Part shown: positions 8,001 to 16,906 of the stretch, piece by piece | Layout: every line of letters starts with the position of its first letter | How positions within the stretch are numbered: position 1 is the stretch's first letter | Assembly: GCF_001314995.1 (NCBI RefSeq) | Contig: NZ_CP012938.1 | Coordinates: forward strand, 2,666,001 to 2,730,000 | DNA from: Bacteroides ovatus | Lineage (GTDB): Bacteria; Bacteroidota; Bacteroidia; Bacteroidales; Bacteroidaceae | Direction of reading: 5' to 3' | DNA length: 64,000 nt | The notes under the pieces: model-generated | Told to the model about the DNA's origin: nothing | The model's input: only the letters and a program-made list of their open reading frames with translations | Database searches by the model: none | Position numbers and translations under genes: made by a program

Positions 8001-8219
8001 GCGGATATTTTTCTCCAGCACATCCGTCACTTCCAACTCTACCTGATGTGCAGACGCACCGGGATAGGTAGTGACTACCATAGCGAGCTTTACCGTTATT
8101 TCGGGATCCTCCAGTTTACTCATTTCATAACTGGAATAAGCTCCTCCTACAATCAGTACGGCAATCAGGAAGTAGATCAACTTCTTGTTCTCAAATGCCC
8201 ATTTACTAATATCAATCAT
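5082..8219 (-). CDS. RND efflux transporter, inner-membrane pump subunit
   Basis: The length of 1045 residues is normal for AcrB/CzcA-type pumps. There are twelve predicted membrane segments: one near residue 15, a block at about 340-500, one near 535 and a block at about 865-1035. The two large periplasmic domains lie between them. The MLVDNAIVIIDG stretch in the fourth membrane segment region carries the acidic residues of proton relay in the family. The pump exports drugs, bile acids or other amphiphiles using the proton gradient. The start ATG at 8219 overlaps the stop of the adaptor gene, so the three genes form one operon. The drug-exporting (HAE-like) subfamily is more likely than heavy-metal export because of the AraC partner and the lack of metal-binding motifs (inference). 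Confidence 0.92.
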   Translation of the reverse strand: MIDISKWAFENKKLIYFLIAVLIVGGAYSSYEMSKLEDPEITVKLAMVVTTYPGASAHQVELEVTDVLEKNIRSMGNIDNVESYSYNDLSLIQVELKTTVKETDVEQCWDLLRRKVANAQAELPEGASPSIVKDDFGNVYGMFFALTGDGLSDRELSDYSELVKREVSELDGVERVDLYGKRPECINISLLQDRMANLGVKPAEVLATLNGQNQTTYTGYYDNGDNRIRVTVSDKFKTVEDIGRMLIQGHDADQLRLSDIARIEKDYEDPTRNELFYDRQRAIGIMVAASPDADIIKVGHRVEKKLEQLKAERLPAGVECHKVFYQPERVGTSLGTFILNLIESVIIVVVILMIAMGFKSGVIIGISLVVTVFGSFLFLYFMDGTMQRVSLASFVLAMGMLVDNAIVIIDGILVDLKAGKSRMEAMTAIGRQTAMPLLGATLIAIIAFLPIFMSPDTAGVYTRDLFIVLAVSLLLSWVLALVHVPLMADRILRPEISATTAAGKRVYEGKIYAVLRSLLTFSLAHRWSFVFTMIALVLLSAFSYRFMKQGFFPDMVYDQLYMEYKLPEGTNSTRVARDLEEIEAYLKKRPEVTHVTASIGGTPARYNLVRNVANPSLSYGELIIDFTSPDDLVDNMAEIQQYLSQHYPDAYVKMNRYNLMFKKYPIEAQFTGPDPAVLHQLADSARKIMENCPDVYLITTDWEPQIPVLTIEYDQPTARAIGLSRNDVSLSLLTATSGIPIGSFYEGIHKDNIYLRCLDEHGNPIENLDNTQIFSSLPSLNGLLTQEMMMKLKTGTLSKEELVETLMGTTPLKQISKRIDVKWEDPVVPRYNGQRSQRVQCSPVPGVETEKARQSIATQIEQIPLPDGYRLQWQGERNASTKSMQYLFKNFPFAIILMISILIMLFKDYRKPVIIFCTIPLVFVGVVAVMLLTGKTFNFVAIVGTLGLIGMIIKNGIVLMDEITLQINQGVEPVTALIDSSQSRLRPVMMASLTTILGMIPLLPDAMFGSLAASIMGGLLFGTLITLLFIPILYALFFHIKKTDK

Positions 8220-9286
8220 AGCAGTCCTCCCACATTGGTTTCAGTAGCCGGAAGAAGCGGCTCCACCTGTTCTCCCTCTTTTACATGATGTACCCCCGAA
8301 GCGACAACCAAGTCACCGGGATTCACTTCTCCTGAAGTAATCAGACATCTGCCGTCACTAAGCAGACGGGTTACTGTCACATCACAACGGCGAATAGCGT
8401 GACTGGAAGCATCATAAAGAAAGATACTCGTACGCCCGTTCTCACGAAGAATCGCTCCACCGGGAACCGACAGGTTACGCACATCTCCTTCACTACATTC
8501 GATAGTTACCATTGTATTCATGCCGGGCGATGGAACTACCTGTTTATCCTCTTTTTTCAGTTGAAGCCGCATGGTGTACAACTGATTGGCATTTGCCTTA
8601 GGGGTGACACTAATCAGTTCCAAAGCATATCTTTGATGAGGATAAATATCGAATGTACAATAGTAGCGGGTAAACTGCTGTCGACGAATATATTCCACTG
8701 CCGGAAGATTAATCTCCACCTCCGGGCTTCCCTCACTGATGATGGAAACGACGGGCATACCGGCAGCTACCGTCTCATGGGAATCAAAAAGACGTTTCTG
8801 CACATATCCGCTAAAAGGAGCATACAAACGGGTGTATGCCAACTGGTCTTTAGCATGGTTATATTTGGCGGTAATCTGTCTCAATCCGTACACGGCCTTA
8901 TCGTTAGCATCCGGTGTTGTCACATTTTCCTTATAAAGTGCCATCACCCGTTCCGCCTCCGCTTTCACACTTTGATATTCTGCTTCTGCCGCATCCAGCT
9001 GAATCTGATAGTCTGTCGGATCTAATTCTGCCAGTAATTGCCCTTTACGCACATAGGCACCGTCATTTACATGCATATACTGAATAGTACCACTCACCCG
9101 GAAAGACAGACTTATGTCCTGTGCCGCTTTCACCCGTCCCGGAAACTGCAAAGCTATTTGTCTGTCGGCAGAAAGTACGGTATCAATCTTCACTGCCGGC
9201 TTACTGTCTGTGTTTTGTACACGTTGCCCACACGAAGTCAACAGAACTGCTAAAAATCCTGTTAATAAGAAGTCTAATCGTCTCAT
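8216..9286 (-). CDS. RND pump periplasmic adaptor (MFP/HlyD family lipoprotein)
   Basis: This 356-residue protein has a lipobox (LLTSCGQ, Cys19), so it is anchored in a membrane by a lipid. It contains a split biotinyl-lipoyl-like domain (IQYMHVNDGAYVRKGQLLAE and the later YAPFSGYVQKRLFDSHETV), a short helical hairpin between them, and beta-barrel and membrane-proximal domains. It links the RND pump to the TolC channel. It is the first gene of the operon, with a TAnnTTTG promoter at 9312-9319. The divergent AraC gene is the likely regulator. Confidence 0.92.
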   Translation of the reverse strand: MRRLDFLLTGFLAVLLTSCGQRVQNTDSKPAVKIDTVLSADRQIALQFPGRVKAAQDISLSFRVSGTIQYMHVNDGAYVRKGQLLAELDPTDYQIQLDAAEAEYQSVKAEAERVMALYKENVTTPDANDKAVYGLRQITAKYNHAKDQLAYTRLYAPFSGYVQKRLFDSHETVAAGMPVVSIISEGSPEVEINLPAVEYIRRQQFTRYYCTFDIYPHQRYALELISVTPKANANQLYTMRLQLKKEDKQVVPSPGMNTMVTIECSEGDVRNLSVPGGAILRENGRTSIFLYDASSHAIRRCDVTVTRLLSDGRCLITSGEVNPGDLVVASGVHHVKEGEQVEPLLPATETNVGGLL

Positions 9287-9311
9287 ATTTTCACTTATTA
9301 GTTAGTTGCCA

Positions 9312-9319
9312 CAAAAGTA
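9312..9319 (-). promoter_or_regulatory. Promoter -7 element TACTTTTG of the efflux operon
   Basis: A perfect TAnnTTTG on the minus strand, 26 bases before the adaptor ATG. It lies in the 180-base divergent gap shared with the AraC gene. Confidence 0.55.
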
Positions 9320-9465
9320 TCCCAAGCAAACATGAGGAGAAAGGTTGATTTAGACGAAACATTGTTCTATTTGTACGTTACCTAAGATAAAAAGCCGAAA
9401 TAGTTTGCTATTTGTATTTATTTGTTTATTACTTTGTAAAGAAATTCATTTCAACGAAAAGGAAT

Positions 9466-10326
9466 ATGGAACCACTGATGCCATTCAAGTATGTTATAAT
9501 ATCTCCGGAAGATACTTCCATGAAAGAAGGATGCATTATTTCCGAATTCAACCAATGCGGACTTTTCCTCTGCCAGAAAGGACAGGCGGAAATCCTGCTG
9601 GGAGGTAGACCATATCAGATTAACAAAAGGAATCTTTTCATATATACTGCAGCCAACCTTCTACAGATACGCCAAAGAAGCGCAGACCTGGAAGGAATCA
9701 TGATAGAGGTCGATCTGGATTATATCATACCGATAGTAAACAAAGTAGCCAACTCGGAAAACTTGCTTTATTTGCGGGAAAATCCCTGTCTGTCGCTTTC
9801 CGAAGAGCAATATACATTTGTAGAGAACTTGCTCAAATCTGTAGAAAAACGAATTAACAGGGAGAATATCTGTAACAGTTCCCGACAGAAACAACATTTA
9901 ATTTCTGAATTAATCAAATCCTGGGGACAAGTGATATGCTATGAGTTATTAAACATCTATTTCAACAACGAACCGCAAACACCACTACCACAGGACAAAA
10001 AGGATAAGATTTTCCAAAATTTCATGATTACCCTCTATCGATATTATCATCAGGAACGGGATGTTACTTTCTATGCAAACAAGCAATGTCTGTCCGCCCG
10101 ATATTTTTCTTCTGTCATCAAGGAGAAATCAGGGAGTAGTGCTTTGCAGTGGATTATACAGAATGTCATTACAGAAGCCAAATATCTGCTCGATAATACC
10201 GATTTAAGTATTAAGGAAATAGCGACCAAGCTCAACTTCCCCACACAATCATTCTTCGGGAAATATTTCAAGCAGTATGTCGGCATATCTCCTAAAGAAT
10301 ATCGGAACAAACTTATCAAACAGTAA
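9466..10326 (+). CDS. AraC-family transcriptional regulator
   Basis: The start is placed at 9466, after an AAAAGGA ribosome-binding sequence, rather than at the earlier in-frame ATG (9412), whose N-terminal extension looks like membrane-type noise. This gives 286 residues. The N-terminal 150 residues form a cupin-like sensing domain. The last 100 residues carry the AraC double HTH, ending KLNFPTQSFFGKYFKQYVG and SPKEYR. The gene is divergent from the RND operon, the common arrangement for a local activator. Its 3' end overlaps that of the convergent MATE gene by 11 bases. Confidence 0.9.
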   Translation: MEPLMPFKYVIISPEDTSMKEGCIISEFNQCGLFLCQKGQAEILLGGRPYQINKRNLFIYTAANLLQIRQRSADLEGIMIEVDLDYIIPIVNKVANSENLLYLRENPCLSLSEEQYTFVENLLKSVEKRINRENICNSSRQKQHLISELIKSWGQVICYELLNIYFNNEPQTPLPQDKKDKIFQNFMITLYRYYHQERDVTFYANKQCLSARYFSSVIKEKSGSSALQWIIQNVITEAKYLLDNTDLSIKEIATKLNFPTQSFFGKYFKQYVGISPKEYRNKLIKQ

Positions 10327-11668
10327 CTTTCTTAAACTGCCGGAACTGCCACCACAACATACCTCCGGATATAAGACTAGCCGCCAAATCTGCCACAGGC
10401 ATACTGGCCCAAACACCCATTTGTCCATAATAATGAGGTAGAATCAATAAACAGGGCACTAAGAATAACATCTGTCGGGTCAGCGACAAGAAAATGGCTT
10501 TACTTGCCATTCCGATACTCTGGAAGAAGTTGGAAGCTACCATCTGAAAACCTACAATCGGATAGAAGAACACCACTACACGAAATCCCTTAGACGCAAT
10601 ACTGATTAATTCTGCGTCCGAAGTAAAAATGGAAGATACGATTTCCGGAATGAACATACCTATCAGGAAACCTATCGTTGTCACTACAGTTGCACAATAA
10701 ATGGTTACTTTCAGTACTTCCGTCACACGAGGATAGAGCTTCGCACCAAAATTATATCCCGCAATGGGCTGCATCCCCTGGTTCAGTCCCAATACAATCA
10801 TAATAAAGACAAAAACAATACGATTAACAATACCGAATGCACCGATCGCCAAATCACCTCCATGCTCTTTTAATCCCTGATTAATCAGAATCACAATAAA
10901 GCAAGACGCCATATTCATCAGGAAGGGAGACATACCGATAGCCAATGAATCCAACACGATCTTCCGTTTCAAACGGAAAATACCTTTTTTCAATCGTATC
11001 AGTTCGTCTTTGCGACAGAACAGATGAAGCTGCCAGACCAAGGCGATCAACTGCGCACAAACCGTAGCTGTGGCCGCCCCGCGAATTCCCCAGTCGAATA
11101 CAAAAATAAACAAAGGTGCAAGTAATACATTGATTAACACGGTCGTGATGGTTGCCACCATCGCTTTCTGCGGATGTCCCGAGGCACGAAGCACTGCATT
11201 CAGCCCCAAATATAAATGAGTTACCACATTTCCCAGCAGAATAACCTGCATAAATTCGCGGGCATATTTGACAGTCTCATCACTTCCGCCGAAAAAATAA
11301 AGTATCGGATCAAGAAAAGGCAGAACGACCAGCGTAAAAGAGATACCTATAATAAGGTTTAATACAAACACATTTCCCAAAACCCGCTGTGCGGTATCAT
11401 AATCTTTCTGGCCCAACTTCACAGAAATCAATGTAGCCGCACCTACCCCTACCAAAGAGCCAAAAGCCGCGGCAAGATTCATTAGCGGAAAGGTTAATGC
11501 TAATCCGGAGATAGCCATCGCCCCTACTCCATGACCGATGAAAATACTATCTACCATATTATAAAGAGAAGACGCCGTCATGGCGATAATTGCCGGAATG
11601 GCATACTGCATTAAAAGCTTTCCAATCTTTTCCGTACCCAACGCAGTGGGTGTCTTTTGTCCTGTCAT
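10316..11668 (-). CDS. MATE-family multidrug/cation antiporter
   Basis: With the ATG at 11668 the protein is 450 residues with twelve membrane segments. An upstream in-frame ATG at 11698 lies before the predicted transcription start, so it was rejected. The N-terminus (LGTEKIGKLLMQYAIPAI, then SSLYNMVDSIFIGHG) is the MATE signature of the NorM/DinF-like Bacteroides group, and the duplicated half begins near residue 225. MATE proteins export cationic drugs with Na+ or H+ exchange. It has its own promoter at 11688-11695 and is not part of the RND operon. Confidence 0.9.
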   Translation of the reverse strand: MTGQKTPTALGTEKIGKLLMQYAIPAIIAMTASSLYNMVDSIFIGHGVGAMAISGLALTFPLMNLAAAFGSLVGVGAATLISVKLGQKDYDTAQRVLGNVFVLNLIIGISFTLVVLPFLDPILYFFGGSDETVKYAREFMQVILLGNVVTHLYLGLNAVLRASGHPQKAMVATITTVLINVLLAPLFIFVFDWGIRGAATATVCAQLIALVWQLHLFCRKDELIRLKKGIFRLKRKIVLDSLAIGMSPFLMNMASCFIVILINQGLKEHGGDLAIGAFGIVNRIVFVFIMIVLGLNQGMQPIAGYNFGAKLYPRVTEVLKVTIYCATVVTTIGFLIGMFIPEIVSSIFTSDAELISIASKGFRVVVFFYPIVGFQMVASNFFQSIGMASKAIFLSLTRQMLFLVPCLLILPHYYGQMGVWASMPVADLAASLISGGMLWWQFRQFKKVTV

Positions 11669-11687
11669 ACCTATTAGTTTGAGGGTG

Positions 11688-11695
11688 CAAAGATA
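11688..11695 (-). promoter_or_regulatory. Promoter -7 element TATCTTTG of the MATE gene
   Basis: A perfect match on the minus strand. It predicts a start of transcription near 11682, which decides between the two possible ATG codons. Confidence 0.6.
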
Positions 11696-11736
11696 CAAAA
11701 AAGAGACGGATTACAGGATATATGAGAAAAGTTTCG

Positions 11737-11744
11737 TATTTTTG
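11737..11744 (+). promoter_or_regulatory. Promoter -7 element TATTTTTG of lysS
   Basis: A perfect TAnnTTTG, 30 bases before the lysS ATG. It probably also drives gpsA. Confidence 0.6.
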
Positions 11745-11773
11745 CCCACAAAATTGAGTTAATACGTAACGAA

Positions 11774-13501
11774 ATGAATATATTAGAACTAAGTGAACAG
11801 GAAATTATTCGACGTAACAGTCTGAATGAGCTTCGTGCAATGGGTATTGATCCATACCCTGCAGCAGAGTATGTAACCAATGCTTTCTCTACAGATATTA
11901 AAGCTGAATTTAAAGACGACGAAGAGCCACGCCAGGTTTCCGTAGCCGGCCGTATCATGAGCCGCCGCGTGATGGGTAAAGCATCTTTCATCGAATTGCA
12001 GGACTCTAAAGGTCGCATCCAGGTGTACATCACCCGCGATGATATCTGTCCGGGAGAAGACAAGGAACTGTACAACGCTGTATTTAAACGCCTGCTCGAC
12101 TTAGGTGACTTTATAGGTATCGAAGGTTTCGTGTTCCGCACACAAATGGGTGAAATTAGTATCCATGCAAAGAAACTGACTGTACTTGCAAAGTCTATCA
12201 AACCGTTGCCAATCGTTAAATACAAAGACGGAGTAGCTTATGACTCTTTTGAAGATCCCGAACTCCGTTATCGCCAACGCTATGTGGACCTGGTAGTAAA
12301 CGACGGTATCAAAGAAACATTCCTGAAACGCGCCACTGTAGTGAAAACATTGCGCAACGTTTTGGATGAGGCTGGTTACACGGAAGTGGAAACTCCTATC
12401 CTGCAATCTATTGCTGGTGGAGCCAGTGCACGCCCGTTCATCACTCACCATAACTCACTGGATATAGACCTTTACCTGCGTATCGCAACAGAGCTTTATC
12501 TGAAACGACTGATCGTAGGTGGTTTTGAAGGTGTATATGAAATAGGTAAGAACTTCCGTAACGAGGGCATGGATAAAACTCACAATCCGGAATTTACCTG
12601 TATGGAACTTTATGTTCAGTACAAGGATTACAACTGGATGATGAATTTCACCGAAAAACTGCTGGAACGTATCTGTATCGCTGTAAACGGCTGTACGGAA
12701 AGCGTTGTTGACGGAAAAACGATCAGTTTCAAAGCTCCTTACCGCCGCCTGCCTATCCTGGACGCTATCAAAGAAAAGACAGGATACGACTTGAACGGCA
12801 AGAGCGAAGAAGAAATCCGCCAAGTTTGCAAGGAACTGAAAATGGAAGAAATCGACGAGACAATGGGTAAAGGCAAGCTGATTGATGAAATCTTCGGAGA
12901 ATTCTGCGAAGGTACGTATATCCAGCCGACTTTCATCACCGATTATCCGGTTGAAATGTCTCCGCTGACCAAGATGCATCGTTCTAAACCGGGACTGACC
13001 GAACGTTTCGAATTAATGGTGAACGGTAAAGAGCTGGCTAATGCTTACTCGGAATTGAATGACCCGCTGGATCAGGAAGAACGTTTCAAAGAGCAGATGC
13101 GTTTGGCCGACAAGGGAGACGATGAAGCGATGATTATCGATCAGGACTTCTTGCGCGCTTTACAATATGGTATGCCTCCTACATCGGGTATCGGTATCGG
13201 TATCGACCGCCTGGTAATGTTAATGACCGGACAGACCACTATTCAGGAAGTATTATTCTTCCCGCAAATGCGTCCGGAAAAAGTAGTGAAAAAAGACGCT
13301 GCCGCTAAATATATGGAATTGGGAATCGCAGAAGACTGGGTTCCGGTGATCCAAAAAGCCGGTTACAACACTGTAGCTGACATGAAAGATGTCAATCCGC
13401 AGAAGTTGCACCAGGACATCTGTGGCATTAACAAGAAATATAAATTAGAACTGACCAATCCGTCGGTAAACGACGTAACTGAGTGGATACAGAAAATTTA
13501 A
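11774..13501 (+). CDS. lysS: Lysyl-tRNA synthetase (class II)
   Basis: The enzyme charges tRNA-Lys. Residues about 55-165 form the OB-fold anticodon-binding domain (VAGRIMSRRVMGKASFIELQ). The catalytic domain follows, with class II motif 2 around NFRNEGMDKTHNPEFT and motif 3 at GIGIGIDRLVMLMTG. The protein is 575 residues, about 70 longer than E. coli LysS. The extra C-terminus (MELGIAEDWVPVIQKAGYNT onwards) resembles a helix-hairpin-helix module and seems usual for Bacteroidales. gpsA follows after 26 bases, so the two are probably co-transcribed. Confidence 0.97.
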   Translation: MNILELSEQEIIRRNSLNELRAMGIDPYPAAEYVTNAFSTDIKAEFKDDEEPRQVSVAGRIMSRRVMGKASFIELQDSKGRIQVYITRDDICPGEDKELYNAVFKRLLDLGDFIGIEGFVFRTQMGEISIHAKKLTVLAKSIKPLPIVKYKDGVAYDSFEDPELRYRQRYVDLVVNDGIKETFLKRATVVKTLRNVLDEAGYTEVETPILQSIAGGASARPFITHHNSLDIDLYLRIATELYLKRLIVGGFEGVYEIGKNFRNEGMDKTHNPEFTCMELYVQYKDYNWMMNFTEKLLERICIAVNGCTESVVDGKTISFKAPYRRLPILDAIKEKTGYDLNGKSEEEIRQVCKELKMEEIDETMGKGKLIDEIFGEFCEGTYIQPTFITDYPVEMSPLTKMHRSKPGLTERFELMVNGKELANAYSELNDPLDQEERFKEQMRLADKGDDEAMIIDQDFLRALQYGMPPTSGIGIGIDRLVMLMTGQTTIQEVLFFPQMRPEKVVKKDAAAKYMELGIAEDWVPVIQKAGYNTVADMKDVNPQKLHQDICGINKKYKLELTNPSVNDVTEWIQKI

Positions 13502-13527
13502 TAAGTTCTTCATCCAAATCCATACAA

Positions 13528-14523
13528 ATGAAATTACCCGGCAAGATAGCGATAATGGGCGGAGGAAGTTGGGCTACAGCCATCGCAAAGATGTGTCTGG
13601 CCCAGGAAGACTCTATCAATTGGTATATGCGGCGAGACGACCGCATTGCCGATTTTAAACGATTAGGGCACAATCCGGCTTATCTGACAGGAGTGAAATT
13701 CGATACAAGACGCATCACGTTCAGTTCCAACATCAACGATGTGGTGAAAGAATCGGATACACTGATTTTCGTCACTCCCTCTCCTTATCTGAAGGCGCAT
13801 CTGAAAAAACTGAAAACCAAGATAAAAGATAAGTTTATCATCACCGCTATCAAAGGAATCGTACCCGATGACAACGTTATTGTATCGGAATACTTCACAA
13901 AAGAATATGGTGTACCACCAGAAAATATAGCAGTCCTTGCAGGTCCCTGCCACGCAGAAGAAGTAGCCTTGGAACGCCTCTCCTACCTGACTATCGCCTG
14001 CCCTGACAAAGACAAAGCACGTATCTTCGCACGTCGTCTGGGAAGCAGCTTCATCAAAACATCTGTCAGTGATGACGTAGCGGGTATCGAATACAGTTCG
14101 GTACTTAAAAACGTATATGCCATCGCTGCCGGTATCTGTAGCGGTCTGAAATATGGCGACAACTTCCAGGCTGTTTTGATCTCCAACGCCATTCAGGAGA
14201 TGAACCGTTTCTTGAATACGGTGCATCCGTTGAACAGAAACGTGGATGAATCTGTTTATCTAGGGGATTTATTGGTGACCGGTTACTCCAACTTCAGCCG
14301 CAACCGAACTTTCGGAACGATGATAGGTAAAGGGTATTCCGTTAAGAGTGCGCAAATTGAAATGGAAATGATTGCGGAAGGTTACTATGGTACGAAATGT
14401 ATCAAAGAAATCAATAAACATCATCATGTCAATATGCCGATACTGGACGCAGTGTACAACATTCTGTACGAACGTATCTCACCAATGATCGAGATTAAAC
14501 TGTTGACTGACTCTTTTAGATAA
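13528..14523 (+). CDS. gpsA: NAD(P)H-dependent glycerol-3-phosphate dehydrogenase
   Basis: The enzyme reduces dihydroxyacetone phosphate to sn-glycerol-3-phosphate for phospholipid synthesis in the cytoplasm. The ATG at 13528 is chosen (331 residues) because it places the nucleotide-binding IAIMGGGSWATAIAKM at the extreme N-terminus. An earlier in-frame ATG overlaps lysS. Conserved catalytic regions are AIKGIVPDDN, AGPCHAEEV and the lysine in SSVLKNVYAIAAGI. The C-terminal helical domain follows (GYSNFSRNRTFG). Confidence 0.94.
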   Translation: MKLPGKIAIMGGGSWATAIAKMCLAQEDSINWYMRRDDRIADFKRLGHNPAYLTGVKFDTRRITFSSNINDVVKESDTLIFVTPSPYLKAHLKKLKTKIKDKFIITAIKGIVPDDNVIVSEYFTKEYGVPPENIAVLAGPCHAEEVALERLSYLTIACPDKDKARIFARRLGSSFIKTSVSDDVAGIEYSSVLKNVYAIAAGICSGLKYGDNFQAVLISNAIQEMNRFLNTVHPLNRNVDESVYLGDLLVTGYSNFSRNRTFGTMIGKGYSVKSAQIEMEMIAEGYYGTKCIKEINKHHHVNMPILDAVYNILYERISPMIEIKLLTDSFR

Positions 14524-14526
14524 AAA

Positions 14527-14635
14527 AATATTAAGTATTAAGTATTAGGCATTAAGTATTACCCGCAGGTACTCATACTTGACAATCCATACTTGATGAC
14601 TAATACTTAATACTTAAAACTTAATACTTAAAAAA
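14527..14635. repeat. Mirrored tandem word TTAAGTATTA between gpsA and pgi
   Basis: The left half repeats (T)TAAGTATTA three times (14530-14560). The right half carries the inverse word TAATACTTAA several times (14600-14630). The gap therefore folds into a long AT-rich hairpin. A second element built from the same word lies at 44110-44204. Confidence 0.75.
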
Positions 14636-14636
14636 T

Positions 14637-15974
14637 ATGATTAGTTTAAACATTGAAAAAACATTTGGATTCATCTCCAAAGAAAAGGTTTTTGCTTACG
14701 AAGCTGAAGTAAAAGCCGCACAGGAAATGCTTGAAAAAGGTACAGGCAAAGGTAACGACTTTTTAGGATGGTTGCATTTGCCTTCTTCTATCACTAAAGA
14801 ACACCTGGCCGACCTGAACGCTACTGCAAAAGTATTAAGAGACAATTGTGAAGTAGTAATCGTAGCCGGTATCGGTGGTAGCTATCTGGGTGCCCGTGCC
14901 GTCATCGAAGCTTTGTCTAACAGCTTCACTTGGTTGCAGGAAAAGAAAACAGCTCCTGTCATGATCTATGCAGGACACAATATCAGCGAAGATTATCTGT
15001 ACGAACTGACTGAATATCTGAAAGACAAGAAATTCGGTGTCATCAATATCTCCAAATCAGGAACTACTACTGAAACAGCTCTTGCTTTCCGCTTGCTGAA
15101 AAAGCAGTGTGAAGATCAGCGCGGCAAAGAAACTGCAAAGAAAGTAATCGTTGCCGTGACAGATGCCAAGAAAGGTGCTGCCCGTGTAACAGCCGATAAA
15201 GAAGGATACAAAACATTCATCATCCCCGATAACGTAGGCGGACGTTTCTCTGTCCTGACTCCGGTTGGTTTGTTGCCTATTGCAGTGGCCGGATTCGATA
15301 TCGACAAACTGGTTGCCGGTGCTGCCGACATGGAAAAAGTATGTGGTTCGGACGTTGCATTTGCTGAAAACCCTGCTGCTATCTACGCTGCTACCCGCAA
15401 TGAGTTGTACAGAAATGGTAAGAAGATCGAAATCCTCGTTAACTTCTGCCCAAAACTGCACTATGTAAGCGAATGGTGGAAACAGCTTTACGGAGAATCT
15501 GAAGGAAAAGACAATAAAGGTATCTTCCCTGCATCGGTAGATTTCTCAACAGACCTCCACTCTATGGGTCAATGGATTCAGGAAGGCGAACGTTCTATCT
15601 TTGAAACGGTGATTTCAGTAGAGAAGGTTAACCACAAACTGGAAGTTCCTTCTGATGAAGCAAATCTGGACGGCTTGAATTTCTTAGCCGGCAAACGTGT
15701 GGACGAAGTGAACAAGATGGCCGAATTGGGAACACAGTTGGCTCACGTAGACGGTGGTGTACCTAATATGCGTATCGTACTTCCGGAATTGAGCGAATAC
15801 AACATCGGTGGTCTGCTCTATTTCTTCGAAAAGGCTTGCGGTATCAGCGGTTACTTGTTAGGCGTGAATCCATTCAACCAACCGGGTGTGGAAGCATACA
15901 AAAAGAATATGTTTGCGTTGCTTGACAAACCGGGGTATGAAGAAGAATCTAAAGCAATCCGTGCAAAACTGTAA
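14637..15974 (+). CDS. pgi: Glucose-6-phosphate isomerase
   Basis: The enzyme interconverts glucose-6-phosphate and fructose-6-phosphate. The length of 445 residues matches the short bacterial type. The signatures are [31 protein letters not shown] (SIS-type phosphate binding), [20 protein letters not shown] and [16 protein letters not shown], which hold the usual active-site glutamate, histidine and lysine region. It follows gpsA across a repeat-filled gap and is probably a separate unit or weakly coupled. Confidence 0.97.
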   Translation: MISLNIEKTFGFISKEKVFAYEAEVKAAQEMLEKGTGKGNDFLGWLHLPSSITKEHLADLNATAKVLRDNCEVVIVAGIGGSYLGARAVIEALSNSFTWLQEKKTAPVMIYAGHNISEDYLYELTEYLKDKKFGVINISKSGTTTETALAFRLLKKQCEDQRGKETAKKVIVAVTDAKKGAARVTADKEGYKTFIIPDNVGGRFSVLTPVGLLPIAVAGFDIDKLVAGAADMEKVCGSDVAFAENPAAIYAATRNELYRNGKKIEILVNFCPKLHYVSEWWKQLYGESEGKDNKGIFPASVDFSTDLHSMGQWIQEGERSIFETVISVEKVNHKLEVPSDEANLDGLNFLAGKRVDEVNKMAELGTQLAHVDGGVPNMRIVLPELSEYNIGGLLYFFEKACGISGYLLGVNPFNQPGVEAYKKNMFALLDKPGYEEESKAIRAKL

Positions 15975-16008
15975 TCAAGAACGTTTTTATAAACGGTGAA
16001 CTATAAAC

Positions 16009-16059
16009 AATGAACGGTGAACAACTATGCTATATGCATGGATTTGTTCACCGTTCATT
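16009..16059. repeat. Perfect 16-bp inverted repeat after pgi (word GAACGGTGAACA)
   Basis: Arms AATGAACGGTGAACAA (16009-16024) and its exact complement (16044-16059) enclose a 19-base loop. Further partial copies of the word (ACGGTGAACTATAAAC, CATTATTCATTG) flank them. There is no strong U-tract. Confidence 0.75.
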
Positions 16060-16153
16060 ATTCATTGAAATCCAAAATGGAGACATTCCTAAATGTCGCT
16101 ATTTAGTTACAATTTACCGACTTACTTTGTTAGTTGCTACCACTCGTCAATTT

Positions 16154-16660
16154 TCACTTATCATCCTCCGCTTTCGTCTTTAAGCCGATTTCTTCCTGTG
16201 CTCCTTCACATTCGGCTTTGGAAGAAAGATAGAACTCTAATTTTACATCGCCGTTCTTATCTACTTGTTTGATGGTCGCAATCACCATAATTTTGGCTTT
16301 TGACACACCATCCTTAAAACGAAGCTGCCCCTTTTCCACATCTGTCAGATTTCCCTCTGTAGATACTTCTGTTTTCTCAAAGATAAGTTTAGTATCCACT
16401 TCATCATCATTCTGAAGTCTAAAGGTTTTCAGTTCAGCTCCATTTCCATCCAAAAGCAGAAGAGCTTTCACTTCATCTCCCACCTTCAAGGCCGGCAGTT
16501 CGTCCCTCTGATTTGCATAGTCTTTTTCACCGGAACCGGAATTTTCATCATCCGATTCAACCTTTGCATAAAGCTTTTCTATCTTGATAACAGGACTTTC
16601 CCCGCTATCAGAGCAGGCGCCTAAAAACAATGGTAGCAACAATAATACTCTCTTTTTCAT
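16154..16660 (-). CDS. Lipoprotein of unknown function (DUF5035-like)
   Basis: This 168-residue protein starts MKKRVLLLLPLFLGACSDS, a lipoprotein signal with Cys16. The remainder is a hydrophilic, acidic beta-rich domain with an SDDENSGSG linker. I believe it belongs to the Bacteroidales DUF5035 group, but this is from memory. It stands alone on the minus strand between pgi and an unrelated plus-strand lipoprotein. It is probably located at the periplasmic face of a membrane. Confidence 0.7.
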   Translation of the reverse strand: MKKRVLLLLPLFLGACSDSGESPVIKIEKLYAKVESDDENSGSGEKDYANQRDELPALKVGDEVKALLLLDGNGAELKTFRLQNDDEVDTKLIFEKTEVSTEGNLTDVEKGQLRFKDGVSKAKIMVIATIKQVDKNGDVKLEFYLSSKAECEGAQEEIGLKTKAEDDK

Positions 16661-16848
16661 GCTATCGTCGAGTTTATAACGTTACAAAAATACACATATT
16701 CTTCTAAACAACAAATAATTATACAAGTAATACGCCACAATTTAGTAGTGGCGAGCAGTCTACGCGATAAGAGTTGATAGTACATACTACATGACAACTA
16801 ATCACTAAACTATCTCCCCGTTCTAACTTATCTCTCGTTTTTTATCGT

Positions 16849-16856
16849 TATCTTTG
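16849..16856 (+). promoter_or_regulatory. Promoter -7 element TATCTTTG of the duplicated-domain lipoprotein
   Basis: A perfect TAnnTTTG, 51 bases before the ATG at 16907. Confidence 0.6.
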
Positions 16857-16906
16857 CCTCGTATACAGTTGTAGATTAAGCGAATCAAACTAAAAAAACA
16901 AATAGA

